From the NCBI RefSeq assembly GCF_000428585.1, contig NZ_AUAF01000006.1, positions 1 through 64,000 on the forward strand: a DNA stretch of 64,000 bases, in the 5' to 3' direction. This document shows, one piece after another, positions 29,901 through 44,900 of this stretch. The first letter of the stretch is position 1. Each line of letters opens with the position of its first letter. A program made the position numbers and the translations under genes. The notes beneath the pieces were generated by a model. The model had not been told where the DNA came from, did no database searches, and worked only from the letters and a program-made list of their open reading frames with translations. This DNA comes from Zooshikella ganghwensis DSM 15267. GTDB taxonomy: Bacteria; Pseudomonadota; Gammaproteobacteria; Pseudomonadales; Zooshikellaceae.

Positions 29901-32900
29901 CGCCCAGTACCGAGCGAACCCTGCGTTATGCCTTACCGTTACCCCTTACCGCTACTCCCAGCAAAATGGTCGCTAAAGATGGGTTACTCTTTATTGCGGC
30001 GGATAAGCAAGGGGTTGCGGTAGTCAATATCAATCAGCCAGAGCGGCCAGTGGTAATTCGCCAGATTGAATCGGCTTTGATTCAAGGGCGAACGGTGCCA
30101 TTAACCGTAGTGGATATTGCCATCGTGGAGCACTATCTGCATGTTACGACTGATCGTTATCGGGTGATTTATGATATTCGCCAGCCATCACTGGCACAGG
30201 TGGGGGTGAGTGAGCTGAATGGTTTAACGGCAACGACACCCACTAACCCATTACTTGCCACCAGCCGTAATATTACTTTGCTGGATGCCAGCCAGGCAGC
30301 CTATCCACAAGTGAAAGGGCAGTATCAGTCGTTTAACTTTACCGTACCCGGTACCATCAAAGCGCAAAAAATGCAGGCTGCCAGTGTTGCTGCCGCCTCA
30401 TTTCAAGGGCTGCTTGGTAGTGAGTGTAAGGGGTATGCTACCTACTTAGCCCTTTATGATATTGCGCGGCCAGCACAAATCAGCTTATTGGATGCCTTGG
30501 CAGTACCTACCAGTCGTTGTGTGGGTGAACTCCATGTGCCCTTCTGGTTCTGGCATCAAACCCCTATGGATTATGCGCCTAACGGCGTGATTGCGTTGGC
30601 AACCCCATTAGGCAAGAACCAGTCACAGCTGTATTTTGTGGATCCTGTGCTATTGGATATTGCTCAGACCTCACCTGTAGCCAATGAGCGTTACGTACGA
30701 CGTGATATCCAGCCGGTTATTACATTAACTCGGCCAGTTAACCTGACGGTTGAGCAGCTGACATCACAAATTGAGTTTGTGGCAATCAACGGGGACGCAT
30801 CAGGTACCGCAACGCCCACTGCTGTCCCCTTTACTTTGGGTTTAAATGAGCAGCGTAACCAAATTACCTTACAACCTAGTTCCACCCTGGCTGCGAATCA
30901 GGCCTATCAGCTGCGTTTACAGAGCAGCGCTGATCGACGCAGTGATACTCTACCTGTTTTCACAATGGACTTTACCACAGGGGCTTTGTCTGCAGCGCCA
31001 CTGGTGATTCATCAAGTAACTCCGAGTGCGCTGACCATCGAAGGCGGGGAAGTCACCGTTGAGTTGGATAATGTCAGCGGTAATCTGAGCCTACAGTTGT
31101 CGGGTATGCCATTGGAGACCCTAAGCCAAACTGACTTGGGCAATGGGCGTACGCGCTATCAAGTGCGGGCCCCTCGGCAGCTGGCAGGGCCTGCCACTCT
31201 GGAAGCAAGTACTGACCAAGGAGGTTATGCCCAGTTTGTTGGGGCAGTACAGTACCTTGATCCGTTGCTGCTGAGTACCGTCACACCTAGCCAAGGACCA
31301 CTGACCGGGGGAACACGGGTGCGTATCTTAGGCCAAGGGTTTAGAGGTGATGCCGGAGGCATGGCCATTAAAGTGGGCAATCAGTCGTTGTCTGCGGATG
31401 TTATTAAAGTGCTGGACAGTAATACCCTGGAAATTATTACCCCGCCAGGTCCCTTAGGCACTGTTGATATTCAGGTTGCTCAAGCAGATGGTTCAGCAGG
31501 TGTGCTGAGTAGCGCTTTTACCTATCAACAAACTGTTCAGTCGAATATTGCTGGAGGCGAAAAACAACGTATTTTGGCATTAGCCCTTGACCCGACTGAA
31601 AATTATTTATTTGCCTCGACAGGCAGTGAAATTCTGATTTTAGATGCTCAGGCCAGTCGCTATACCAGCCGTGCTGAAAACCCACTTAACCCAGATGATT
31701 TGCTAAATCGGGTGGACCTAAATAAAGACGGCATTGATGACCGTATTCTCGCCAAAATAGCGTTACCAAAGGGATTGGTGGCACTGGATGTTGAGCCTTA
31801 CTTTGAACAGGGGGTGGATCGTTTATTTGTCACAGCAGTACGTTTGCAAGATGGTCAACCGAGTCAACCCGAGTTAATGGTGTTGGCCGTTGATGCGCTG
31901 AATTTAGCCAATACCACGGTTATTAAGCGCCTGCCGTTGCCAGGTGAGGTGGCACAGGGGTTAACCGTAAAAAATTATAAATCCTTAGTGGCAATGGGGC
32001 GTGCTGGTGTGGGCTTGGTGGATAGCTTTTATCAGCAAAAGCTCTACTTGGTTGACCAGCAGCTGATGCCACAACAAACTCCAGTACTGGATGTAGCTCA
32101 GGCTCTGGAGGTAGAGCGTATACCTGGGCAGTCAGTCTATGTTGCGGTTGGGGGAGATTATGATTATCAGTCTTTCAAACTTAATGAGGGAGCAGGTGGC
32201 TTGTTTATTGTTGAACAGCAAGCTGCATCATCTGCCAGCGATCGAACTGAGTCAGCCTCCGGATTAGTTGTCTTGAGCCAGTTACCTGTGGCTGCGAATC
32301 GGGTCAAGGTCAAAGGTCACTTTGCCTATTTAGCGGCAGGTGCTGAAGGGCTGGTGATTGTGGATATCAGTAATCCATTACAGCCAGTGATTGTCAGGCG
32401 CTTGAGTGAAGTCGGTTTTGTTCACGATGTAGATATCAATGGCCATCTGGTTTACCTGGCGCTGGGTAAACAAGGGATGGTACAGGTGGATATTGCGGAC
32501 CCGACACAGCCCGTTATTGTGGCAAGCTTAAATGCTTATCAGGGTAATAACTTAACGCAAGTGGTGGCGGGTAGTGCAACGGCTTTGGGTGCAGGCCAGT
32601 CAGGCAATGCCCAGTGGGTAGCTCAGGTGGTGCCTGATGCATCCCTTAAAATCTATGATATTGACCCGCAGCAGCAGCTCAGTGCTTTACCCTCAGGAGC
32701 TCTAGAGATCATACTTCGCTTTAATAAAGTGGTGGATGGGTTAGACAGCAATAAGGGCTTATTTAGCCTGAACGATGCTACTGGGCAGCCATTACCTGCT
32801 AAGGTATCCCTACAGCATAATGATGTGCTGCTGACCTTAGCCGCTGAGCATGTTAAAGCCCTGCAGGATCAGCAGCCATTACAGCTTGCAGTAAAAGCAG

Positions 32901-35900
32901 GGGTGGCCAGTACCATCGCTAATACTAGTCAGGTACTTTACCGTCTGGCGCAGGATGTTTATTACACACTCTATTTTAATAGTGGCAAAGACCCTGCGTT
33001 TAGTTTGGTTAATATCACACCCCACCATGTGTCAACAGCACAGTCGACCGAGGTCAGTGTAGCCGTCAGTGTTGCCGCAGCACATGCATCCCAGCTGAAG
33101 TTTTATGTGGGCGGCGTCAGTGTTCAGCCTCAGGCGATTGAGCCAGACCAGCAGAACGAGAGCATCTGGCTAGCAAAACTAACCATTCCACCGTTATCGA
33201 TACCCGGTCTTTATGATTTATCTGCTGCCTTGGGAACGCAACAGCAACGGCTGCAAGGAGCCATTACGGCATCAGCACCACTTAGTTTTACCAGCATCAA
33301 TCCTGGCTGGGGGCCTGCAGCGGGTAGGCAAACGGTCACAGTGCTGGGGCAAGGCTTCGAGCCAGGCACCACAGTCAGTGAAGGTTTGCAGATTTGGATT
33401 GGTGATACGGCGGTCAGCCAGGTTGAGGTGCTTTCCAGTCGAGAGCTGAAGCTGGTAACACCGAAAGGGTTACCCGGTAAACATACGGTCAGTGGGCGCG
33501 ATCGTTTTGGGCATCAAGCGTTACTGGAAGGAGAACGGGGCTATGGCTATGGCTTACAACAACAGGTGGTACTGAACACCGGTAATGTGCATCCAACGAT
33601 GCTGAACGTGTTGCCAGCATCGGGCATTGTTTTAACCAATGGGGGCTATTTACAGCAGGGCTATACCCTGGTGCCTGTTGAGCGTACTGCCTTTCCGGAT
33701 AACTATCGGGCTGCTGCGTTTGCAGTGCAAGACCCGCTACATCCGTTATTAGTAGGGGGGGCACCTGCATTAACGGGGGATACCCAGCAACTGGTGAAGC
33801 TGGGGCAAATACTATCGTTGAAGCAAAAACAGGCGGCAGCTTCATTAATGCAAGGCACGTCATTGCAGTTATCCAGTGCCGAGCAGCAACTGCTCAGTCA
33901 GGAAGGTCGTTATGCGTTAACCATTGGTTTGGATTCCAGCCGGATTTATCCCGTCACCGAATGGGAAAATAGTATTGCCCGGCAGCGGCTTTATGTCGCC
34001 AGTGGTGTGGGAGGGATCAGCCGGTTAAATCTGGATGATCAGAATGCAATGCAATGGCTAGGTGATACCGATATCAATGGCCTGACCACGGATATCATTA
34101 AGCAGGGTAACAGTGTCTTTGCGTTGACAGCTCAGCCAGATCCTCCAGACGGTATCAAAGCACCTCAGAATTGTAGTTTTGTGGGCATTCCTGCTGAACC
34201 TGATGCCTTGATTCCAGTTAACTATCAGGTGGCCACGGATCCACTGCAGGTAACGGATAATGCCTTAGCCAGTGTCCAGGCTAATGCCCAGCTAAAAGGG
34301 CAAAGGGGGCGCTATCATAAAGGCTGGTTGTATTCAGGAGGAATACCCGCTGCGGTGCTATGGGGCAATTGTCCTTCCTGGTCAGGTGAAACGTTGCGAG
34401 CGCCTGAAAGTGGCAGCCAAACCAGCCAAATAATGGCGGTAAACCTGTTTGATCCTGCATTACAGGCGAACTATGACTTTCAGGGTAATGTACTGGACTT
34501 TGTCTTTTACCAGGCCGCTGTTCAGCCTGACTCTCAAGAACCTATGGCTGCAACCTATCTCATTGCGGCGTTAGGTACACAAGGCGTTGAGCTGGTACCA
34601 CTGCATGCGGCTGAGCAGCGCGTGCGGATTGGTTTAGATGAGCTTAGTCCGTCAGGTAAGTATGCTGCCCGTACCCTGCGTATTCAGGGTAATACCCTGT
34701 GGGTCGCTACTGAGCAGGGTCTTGTCATGATTGATATGACTGACCCAGAGTCTCCCAAGGTGATTTCAGCGGGTAATGATGAGCCGGTGTGGGATATGGC
34801 CATTCATAATGATCGGGTGATTGGTGTGGCCGATGAGGGGCTACGCCAGTTTGAACTACCTGGTGCACTGGTGATGGGGGTTCAGGTAGGAGGAGAGCAA
34901 ACGGGTAGCCAGACTAATGATCAAGCACCGTTCATTACAGCAGGAGATAAGGTTTCTCCCGGGGATCAGCAGTTAATTACTGTACAGTTTAATGAGCTGG
35001 TCAGCACTGAAAGTATCCAGCAACCAGGTGCTTTGGTGCTGCAACGTCGAGTACCCGAAGGTTTGCAAAATGTACCGATCACCTTTGAGGCTGCGCCTGA
35101 TGCACCTGCCAGCACAGCGGTTCAGTTTAAAGTGAGCCTTGAACCCAACGCTGTTTATGAGCTGGCCGTCAATCAAGCCAATACGGTGCGAGGCCGTGAC
35201 TTATGGTTACCCTTTAAACAGTCACTGCAGACAGCGGCCCAGTCGTTTAAACCTTTCTCAATTCATAATGTCAGTCAGGGACGGGTTCGTTATGGTAATC
35301 AAGAAGTTCCGGTTGTTATCCATGGGCGTGGCTTTAGTGCAGACATGCAGGCTCAGCTAAACCAGTATCCGCTTGCCCTGTCATTTATTGATGAGAATAC
35401 GCTGCATATTCCTGCTCACACCTTAGACATGCTCCCCCTCAGTTCTGGGCAATATCACTTACGGTTAAGTCATGCCGGGTATCAGCAGGATTGGCTGGGT
35501 GCGGTGATTATCAGTGATGCGACGCCGTTGACGGCAGCCAAGTTTTGGCTAGCCCCGGATAATACCGATCAAGAAGGTGGGCAGCGTATTAATGTAACGG
35601 TTGATAAACCCGTACTCCAGCCCGGTACCACGGTCCTGCTAAAAGCACGTAACAGTGATCAGGAAATCTACAGTGGGCAAGCGTTAACAAGTGAAGCTGC
35701 AGGTGCGGAGGCGATTCAATTACAGGATGACGTACAAAGTCAGCAGGCCTTTAGCTTTTTGGCCCCCACCGTATTAGCCGCTGACCTGTATGAGGTTTGG
35801 TTACGCATCCCCACCGGCAACAGTCAGCAAGAGGTCTATGTTGGTGATATGTCATATACCTTACCTGGTGGTTTAGCCATCAGCTTGCCGAACTATCCAC

Positions 35901-38900
35901 CGATGACCATAGGGGCTGTCACCCGCTGGGATAATTATCTTGCCGTGGGGGTTAAGTCAGGTCAGTCACGCTCTGCCAGTAATCGATTTTTGATGAATGC
36001 TGGTTTAGAGCTTTATGACATTAGTTTGTGGGACCGCCCTGTGCGCTTGTCACAGCTGCCTATGACAGACCCAGTGACTGGCATTGAACGCTGGGATGAC
36101 ACCTTATTTTTAGCCAATGGGCAAGGTGGAGTCCAGGTAGTGGATATTCAAGATAAGGCATCACCTTTGCTGGTGGCGAATGTAGCAACCCCAGGTTATG
36201 CCGCCATGGATATTGCGCTGTCTGCACCTACGGCTGAACAAACACGCGTTCTCGCTCTGGTGGCGGCGAATGATTTAGGTGAGGGGTATTTACGGTTCTT
36301 TAGTCTGGAGCGAGAAGGGCTAACCCAGGCTGCGGCGCTACCTACCTTAACCTTCAGTAATGATGCCCAGCAGCAAGCTGGGAGTGGTGAACAGCGCCTA
36401 CTTGGTATGCCTGTGGATGTGGCATGGCAGGATGGTCAGCTTTATGTGCTGACTGTGCATCAAGGCAAGCTGTCATTAGTGATCTTTGATCAACTCCAGC
36501 CTACCGTGAATTATCAGGTGGTGGCTGTGCCAAGGGCGAATGTCGGAGGGGATTTGGCCAGTGCTAAATATGCTGCAGCGCTGCAAGTTTCGCCCTCTCA
36601 AGTGACTGTGGCAACCACAGATACATCGTTGATTTTGGCGAAGCAGGATGATCAATGGTCACTGCGGTATTGGCAGCAAAATCCTCAGCAGCAGGTTGAG
36701 CTTGCAAGTACCGGAGGGCAGGTGTTGCAAGCTGAACAGGGAGGGTTACGAGTCACGCAGAGTCCGGTTTTTGCCTTGGCCTCAGTCATGCCAGCGAAAG
36801 ACAGTGTGCTGCATCCTGGAGCCACTATTACCCTATGGTTTAACCAGTTGATCAATACCGAGTCCAGTGTCATTGGTAGTAGTGTGAGCCTGTTGCAGGC
36901 CAATGGCAGCTCACTGAGTAGCAACAATTATCGCATTGAAGCCAGTAACACACTAGAGGGCGGGCAGGTCATCATTACGCTGGCAGATACCTTGAGTTAC
37001 AGTGGCGTGCTCCGGTTGCAGGTGTCATCAACACTGGTGGATTTACAAGGCCGAAGTTTGGCGAGTGTTATTGATCAAGCTTATGTTATGAATGATCAGC
37101 ACCAACCTGCCATTACTGAGGTGAAGCGCCTGGTTGCCGGAAAACAGCAGCGTCATTACTTCCATGCTGATGGTTCGGAGCAAGCGATTATCAAGGGGAA
37201 ATACTTTGGTACAGATACAGCCAACCTCCACATCAAACTGGGCAGTCAAATACTCAATCCAGCTGACATTGTTGATGTGACGGATAGTCAGCTGACGATT
37301 AATGTTCCCGCACTGGCCATGGCTGATGCCAGTCAGTCAATCCCCTTAACCATTAAACGCCTGGATACCCTCACTCAAGCGACACGCTATGGTGCTCTGG
37401 TCATTTTACCGAAGCAGCAGATTGTTGATTTCAGACCTAGAACTGGTCCCCCACAAGGTGGTAATTGGGTTGATATTTATGGGTTGGGCTTCAGCCATCA
37501 AACCCAGGTACGTTTTGCGGAAGCGGTAGCGGGGGATCTACAGGTATTAAGTAGTCGCCACTTGCGAGTAAGGGCACCTGCGGGCAGCTTCGGTGATGTG
37601 ATCCTGCAAGCCCAAAATACGCTGTTCCCTGGTGAACAGGCCCAAAGCACCGATGCTTACTTTTATACAGGGACTGGTACCGGAAGCACTGAGCTTGCCA
37701 GTGATCGTGCTAGCCCAGTAGCAAAAGTATTAGCCAGAGAGCAGATTCTCTATGCCGTTACTGGCGGTGGTATGGATGTGGTTAACCCGCAAGGTGAAGT
37801 GGTGAAACGGCTGACCAGTAATGTCGCACGACTGTCTGTCTTTGACCTGTCTGATCCGGTCAGGCCTGCATTGATTGAAAAAAATATTGCGGATCAGACA
37901 CTACCCTATCATTTTGCTGTGCCCCAAGGCCTAACCCCCAATGGATTTACGGCAATAAGGCAGGTAGCCGATAGCCTGTATCTGGTTGGTGGGCAGCAGC
38001 TGTTTTATTTTGATGTCAGTTTACCGGCTGAACCACAGTTGATTACTCAGTTCTCGCTGAGGGGGAGAGCTTCAGACCTGGTCGCATCAGGAAACACCCT
38101 GTATGTTGCTACTCAGGTGGGGTTACAGGTATTGCAAATCGATAGTCACCAACAACTGACTGAGCTGGCATTTATTGAAGCGCAAAATCTGGGTGGACAG
38201 CCTGGTTTACTCTTTTTTACCCCTGAACAGCTTTGGCTCACTTTGCCGGCAACCCAACAAGTCAAAGCACTGGCGTTGAGCACTGGGGCCTACCAGCAAC
38301 AGCAGGTACTGGATTGCCAGGATATGGCCGGTAATAAGTTCACCCCGCATGGCATCATGGTGACGGAAGACTTGCTGTGGCTAGCCAGTGGGCGTAATGC
38401 TTCAGTCGTTGCCTATTTGCCACAGCAAGGTGAGCGTTACGTGCCAGTGGCTTCATTGAATTTGAAACAGCTTGAAAAAGGTGAGCTGTTAGCCAGTGAG
38501 TTGAGGCTACAAGGGCAGTACCTATATGTGGTGGCAGGCCAAGGGGATATTCAGGTGTTTAATGTGGCTGACTGGTTAGCCAGTCGCTTTAGTCAGCGAC
38601 CTGAACTGATACAAGCCTATGGCATCACCGGTAATGTCACCAGCTTGGCTGTCACAGCTAAAGCTTTGTATGCAGGTACAGCGCTGCTTTATGAAGATGG
38701 TGAAGCAAGGGAAAATCCTGTCAGTAATGAAGTGATTCCTCGTATAAATCATATGGGGGGAGGTATTAATACGATTTTGCCCTCACAGTTGATGGTTATT
38801 GATCAACAGCCTGCAGCACGCCAACTCTTAGCGGTGGAGGGTACTGTTGCGGTGCAATTTAACCGAATACTTGATGCCACACAGGTGAGTAACGCTGATG

Positions 38901-41900
38901 AGCAGCTCTTCAGTTTAACCGTCGCAGGGGAAACTACTCCTGTAGCAGGCTATATATCTCAACGGGTCAATAACCAGGGTTCACAGTTAATTTTTACCCC
39001 AGCCCAGCCTTTATTGGCGAATAAGCGTTATCAAGTAAGCGTGGCATCTGCCTGGCAGGATATTCAGGGGCAGACGCTGGGCCAGCCTTATGCATTTGCA
39101 GTGACCACCACTGATGCTGCACAGCCAGTACTGCGGTCAGTGGATCAGGCACTTGGCAGTTGGCGAGGGGGGCAAGCATTAACTTTGTCTGGGGAAGGGT
39201 TTGGCCTGGATACTCAGGTCTGGATCGGGGACTTACTATTGTCCCCTGAACAGGTTATTGAGCGCTCTCCCAATAAGCTGGTGATTCAGCTGCCCAGTTA
39301 TGCTCTGGCGAAAGCACAGAATCGGGCTGTCAATATCAAAGTCACCAATGGCCCACTGGCCTCGACCTTAACGGCGGCCTACACGTTTATCGCTGACCCT
39401 CAGATTGAAGCGATTGGTGCTTGGGTCAATGGTCAACTGCAGCCAAACCAGAAGACATTTGTCTTTAACAGTGGTCAAGCATTCGCCATTCAGGGAAAAG
39501 GACTATCCGCTGAGACCCAAGTAAGCATCAACGGCGTCCGTGTTGCCCAGGTCAAACTGGTCAGTAGTAATCTATTAGAGTTAGCCATTCCTGCAAATGT
39601 GTTGGGACCACTGCAGGTAGCCGTGAGCAATGATGGCTTTAAGCAAGACGTGCAACGGGATATATCACTGCAGGTCCGCTTACAAGGACAGAAGCAGCTC
39701 CTGGCGGTTAACCAGGTGGCACGCTGGCAGGATTTGCTGGTGACTGCGCGGGGTACAACCCTGAGCTTGTATAGCACGGCAGGTAGTGCCGTTCCGGTTT
39801 TACTGGCAGAACTTTCACTGCCTGAGCATCCTGCAGCCATCACCCTTAATGACAATACGTTGGGGGTGATTCTGCAAACGAGTCAAGACGTTCTGCTGTA
39901 TGAGCTGACCAATGTGTATCAGCCCAGCCTGCTCAACCGGTTAGTTCATGTGGCAAGCAGTAATACAACCGCTCAAGCTAACACAGCAGCTACATCCAAT
40001 AGTTTCTTGGTACGTGGGGTTAATGTGTTGCGTCAGCAAGGGGATATCCTGCAGCTAACAACACTGAATGGCCGTGACTGGTTGTCTTTGAATTTGCGGG
40101 ATCAAGGCGAGGACCTGCCAATATTAGGCCTTGCTGCTACAGATTACTATTTAGTTGTTGTTAAAGCCGGGTGGCTGGAGTTACGGCAACTGAGTCAGCC
40201 AGAAACCCTTGTTGTGGCGCAGCCTATTGCCGCGCAAACATTGCAGCAACTGTTAATCAATAAACATCGAGTAGGACTCGTCAGTGGAAATACGCTGTAT
40301 GTCTATGATACTGCCTCGTTGATCACAGGGCTGGCTGAGCCACTGCTAGGTGCAGCCTCAATACCTGATGCGACTGATAACGATCACTATGCTTGGAGCG
40401 GAGAGTTGCTGGTGCAGTCTCAGCAGGCACATATTCGCTTTTACGATATTAGCGTTGATAGGGCGGTGACTGATTCGCAAAGGTTGCAGCTTGTTACCAT
40501 GACCAGCCCTATGGCCGTAGGGCATTATTTAAAAGGGTTACAGCTAAGTCGTACCTTGCTGGAGTGGTGGGATAGCCATGCTTTTTACTCTATTGATTTA
40601 CCCTTTGTGCTGAATAGTCAAACGCAACCTGAACAGCTTTACAGTGAGCAGCAGCCACTGCAGCTGAGTATTGCCCAGCCTAATCAGTGGCGGTCAGTAG
40701 GCTATCAATTGGCGAATCTACAAAGTGGTGATGATCTATCTCATACAACCCGATTGGATGGCCGGCAGGTAGTGCTTGAGCCATCAGGCTCAACCTTTGC
40801 CGTGGGAGGACTCTATCAATTACGGTTAGTCAATGAGCCAGCACAAGTGGTGCAAGGCGTGAGTTTCCAACATGATATTCCCTGGCGCTTAACAACACAG
40901 CCTGTGCTGGGACGAGCACCACCGCAGATTACCAGTGTGAAGCCCTCACTGGTTATTAAAGATCAACCTTACACATTTACCTTACATGGCAGTGGTCTAG
41001 CTGATATCACCTCATTACAGCTCGGTACGTTGCAGTTGACACAGCAGCAGCTCACCTATGACCCACAAAACCAAGCATTAACCTTTACCGCAGCACTTCC
41101 CACTCAAGGTATACAAACCTTACAAATTAATACTGCTCAGGGTGTTCAGCGGATACCTGCAGCGTTGAATGTCGTCTCACCGTTAGTGATTACCCAGGTC
41201 CAGTCCAATTATATTGGTGGCGTTGACCAGGTCAGTAATCAAGCAGGACAACAAGTAACGGTGGATATCAGTGGTTACTCATCCGATGTCACACTCCATT
41301 GGTTCCCTCAGTCAGGTGGCTATCAGGCAGGTACCGGCAATCAGGTGGCATATCAGGTACAGCAGCCTGCAAGTGGTCAGACTGGTAGCACAGCGCAGCT
41401 TCAGTTCGTAACGCCAGCGAGTACGGCAGGTTTGCGGTATCAGGTGGTGGCACGCCGTGCACTTCCTGCGACGGCTGCGGTGGAAAGCCATACAGCAGCA
41501 CAAATGCTGTTGGTGGTTGATGATAAGGCCCCTGCTATTAAGCTTGTGCAAACACTCAGCTCACAACAGCCACTGAGATTAGAGGCCAGTGAACCGATAC
41601 AGGCAAGTGGGCCCAGGGCATTCAGTGTGACTAAAATCTTTAAGGATTACCAAACCCACAGCTCACCTCAGGAAGATATTTCTGGGCGGTTTGCCGACTT
41701 ACTGACTCAAGGTAACCAGCTATTGCTGCAGCTTCGTCCTGGTCAAACACTGGAGGTCAACGCCTTTTACGAAGTGAAGCTGTTTGGACTGCAGGATCAG
41801 TATGGCAATGCAGCAGCTGATAATGCGTTAATCACTCAGGGTACGTTAACCACGCTATACCAGGGTACTGACTCACTGCCTCCTAATAGGCAGTCAGTCA

Positions 41901-44900
41901 CGTTGGTGAATAGTACAGATAATGCACCTGTCACCACTGCTACTTTAGTGAAAACCGGAAGTCGTTATCGCTGGCAAATTCAGGCAAATGATAACTACCT
42001 GGCCTCGGAAAAACTTCACTACAGCTATCGGTTATCGTTCGATGGGGGGCAAACTTATGCAACCAGCTGGCTTACTGCCAGGCAAGGGAACGTTGATATT
42101 GAGGTGCCTGCTGGTACCGTTGGTGTTGCGTTAAAAGCAATGATCAGTGATGGCAAACAAAGCATTGAAAAAGTTTGGCAGTTTGCCGCGACAGATCCTA
42201 GTTTAACATTGCAGCGCATCACCATGACCCCTTCACCTGCAGAAGAGCGACAGCAAAGCCTGATGGCTTTTGAGTTAACCGGTGATGTGGACCTGGTGCA
42301 ATCAGCCAGCGTGCTCATTGACAATGGACAACAAGCAGGCTGGCAGCCAGTGACCATTGACCCTGCTACCCACCAGTTAACCTTTACCCTGACCCAGCCA
42401 CGGCTATCTGATCTACCAGCCGCCGCCGGTAGTGGTCAAACGACTCGGCAAATCCCAGTTAGCTTACGTTTACAACTTGGCAATACGGGCACTTCACAAC
42501 TACTGACCTTTACCGATAGCTATCTATTGGGGCCTGATGCTACTCCTCCACAGATAAGTATTGTCAGCCCTCTAGAGGGTGAGCGTGTGGCGAAAGGGCA
42601 GTCATTGAAGGTCTTGTTGAGTAGTTTTGACCAGTTTGGCATTGACCGTGTTGAGGTTTGTGTCAATGCCGCTGATGCCCAGCAGCCATTTACTGATGCT
42701 ACAGCCTGCCAGGTCCTGACAGGTAGTAATCAGCTGACCTTAGCCATTGCCAAAGATGCCCCTGCACTCTTGCGGTTACAGGCAAGGGCTATTGATCTCA
42801 ATGGTTTGGTCAGTGATACCGCCACCGTGCAACTGGCCACAGTGGATGCTACGGATATCCTGCCAGAGTTGGCGATTGTTGCGCCTAATCAGGGGCAAAC
42901 ATTTTACAGTGGTGAGACCCTTAATCTGTCGCTGCGCATGGTGAACCTGGCACAGGCTGAACTACACGTCGCATTAGCCGGTGATACCCAACATACTAAT
43001 AATCCAGCATCAGTGATGATCACCAAACCGAGTGCAGAAACGGACTATGTTTCGTATGCACTGACCTTACCTGAAGTAACTGAGGCGATGGTTGCAGTAC
43101 TTAAACTGACCACTACAGCCAGTAGTCAACTGCCATTGCCTATGGTGAGTCAGCAGTTGATTAATGTTTTACCCGCTCCTGGGATCAGTACTGCCCCAGA
43201 GATTAATGTGATTCCAGCACAGCGGGTGCTGTCGGGCAGTGAGCTGTTGATTCAGGTCCCCATACCAGAGGGCATGACGGACTTTAGTAAGGCCTCAACA
43301 GTTGCAGTTGCTGGGGTTGATCAGGCGCAATCCTTCGCCTTTGGCGATCAATGGCGGCATCTGCGTGTAGTGCCTGGTAATGCTGCCATCGATATTGCTG
43401 CAACCTTGCAGAACCGAGCTAGGCAGCAGGTGCAGCAACAGCATTCCGTGCAGCGGATCAACTATCTTTCTGAGCAGCCGTCGACCTACTACCAGGCAAG
43501 AACAGCGGGTTATGCGCTTGGCCAGCTGGTGGTCGTGCCAGGCTATCGTCCTGATCCAGCTGCGCCGGTTAACACGACTGAACCTGTGCAGGGACTGGTT
43601 TGGGTGGAAAATCGTTACCAAGGCGGCTATCAGCTGCGTGACCAGCATCAGGTGCTGTATACCTCACTGCAAGGGCGCCTGCAGCAGCTGAGTTTTACCG
43701 GAACAGGGCTGGTGGCGGTTGAAACCTCAGCAGAGCAGCAACAACTGCTATTCTGGCCGCTGATATCGGGTACGCAGTCAGGCGATTCCGTAGGGCGGTT
43801 TGGCCCTCCCATTAAGCGGCTCTTCCTCGCAGAGCTGTTAGGTGGTAGTGGTGACTTTATCTTTACCCGTTCGGGCAACGTGCTGAGTGGGCTTCAGTAT
43901 CGCCCAGGCTCTGCATCCCCCGGTTTACTGTTACCGATGCTTGGCAAATCGCTCAGTGGTGATATCCAGCAGGCAGTGGTTGTTGAGCAGCGAGTCATGG
44001 TGCTTGTGAAGCGAGAAAATCAACAATCAGCATTAGTGATATTGACACCATCATCGGGTCAGCAGCTACATATGGCAGAAATAAACAGTCTGCTAGTCAG
44101 CGAACTGACATTACCTGAGGAGGGCGGAGAAAACACCAATAACTGGCAGGGAATGAGCGGGTTGAGTGATGAGCTGTATCTATGGCGAGGGCAACAGCTA
44201 CAGCGAATCCGGCTGACTGATCCTGTTCAGCCCAACAGTTGGACACGGCAAAAAATCTCGATGTTGGGTGATATTCAGCAGGTGGCCCATGACGGTTATT
44301 TACTTTGGGTATTGACCCAAAGTGCGTTAGGTAACTACTGGGAGGTGTGGCATCAGGCCGAAAGGGTTGGCCTGATACCTCATACAGCTCATGAAGTATT
44401 AATCACGGCACAAAATCTATTTAAGGTCGAAGCAAATACCATCACTCAGCAGTCACTGCTTGCCAGTGCTGCGCAGTTAAGTACTCTTGACTTGACTGAG
44501 CCAAACTTGGCGGCCACCAGTATTGAGCAGATTGCACTGCCTGGAGGCTGGCTGTTGACTGGCTTGCCAGCAGCTCCCCTGCAAACAGCACAAAAATGGT
44601 ATATCACTAATCAGCAGCAACAGCGGTTGCCTGCTCAGCAACTTTCAGTAATCCATACACTTAACCAAACCTTGCAGCATATTCTGGGGGCAAGTGCGCC
44701 CAGTTTGCCACTGTCAGCCGCAATACTATGGTTACCGGCTCAGCAATCTGAGCAGAACATTGTGGTCCATGGTCTGTCTCATAATCAGCATCTACAGCAG
44801 GTATTGACGCTACCTGCCAGCGTCAACACAGACTATCAGTGGACGTTACCTAGTCAGCGACAAAGCTTAGCAGAGCAGGGGCACTTACCTTTGGTGCTAC

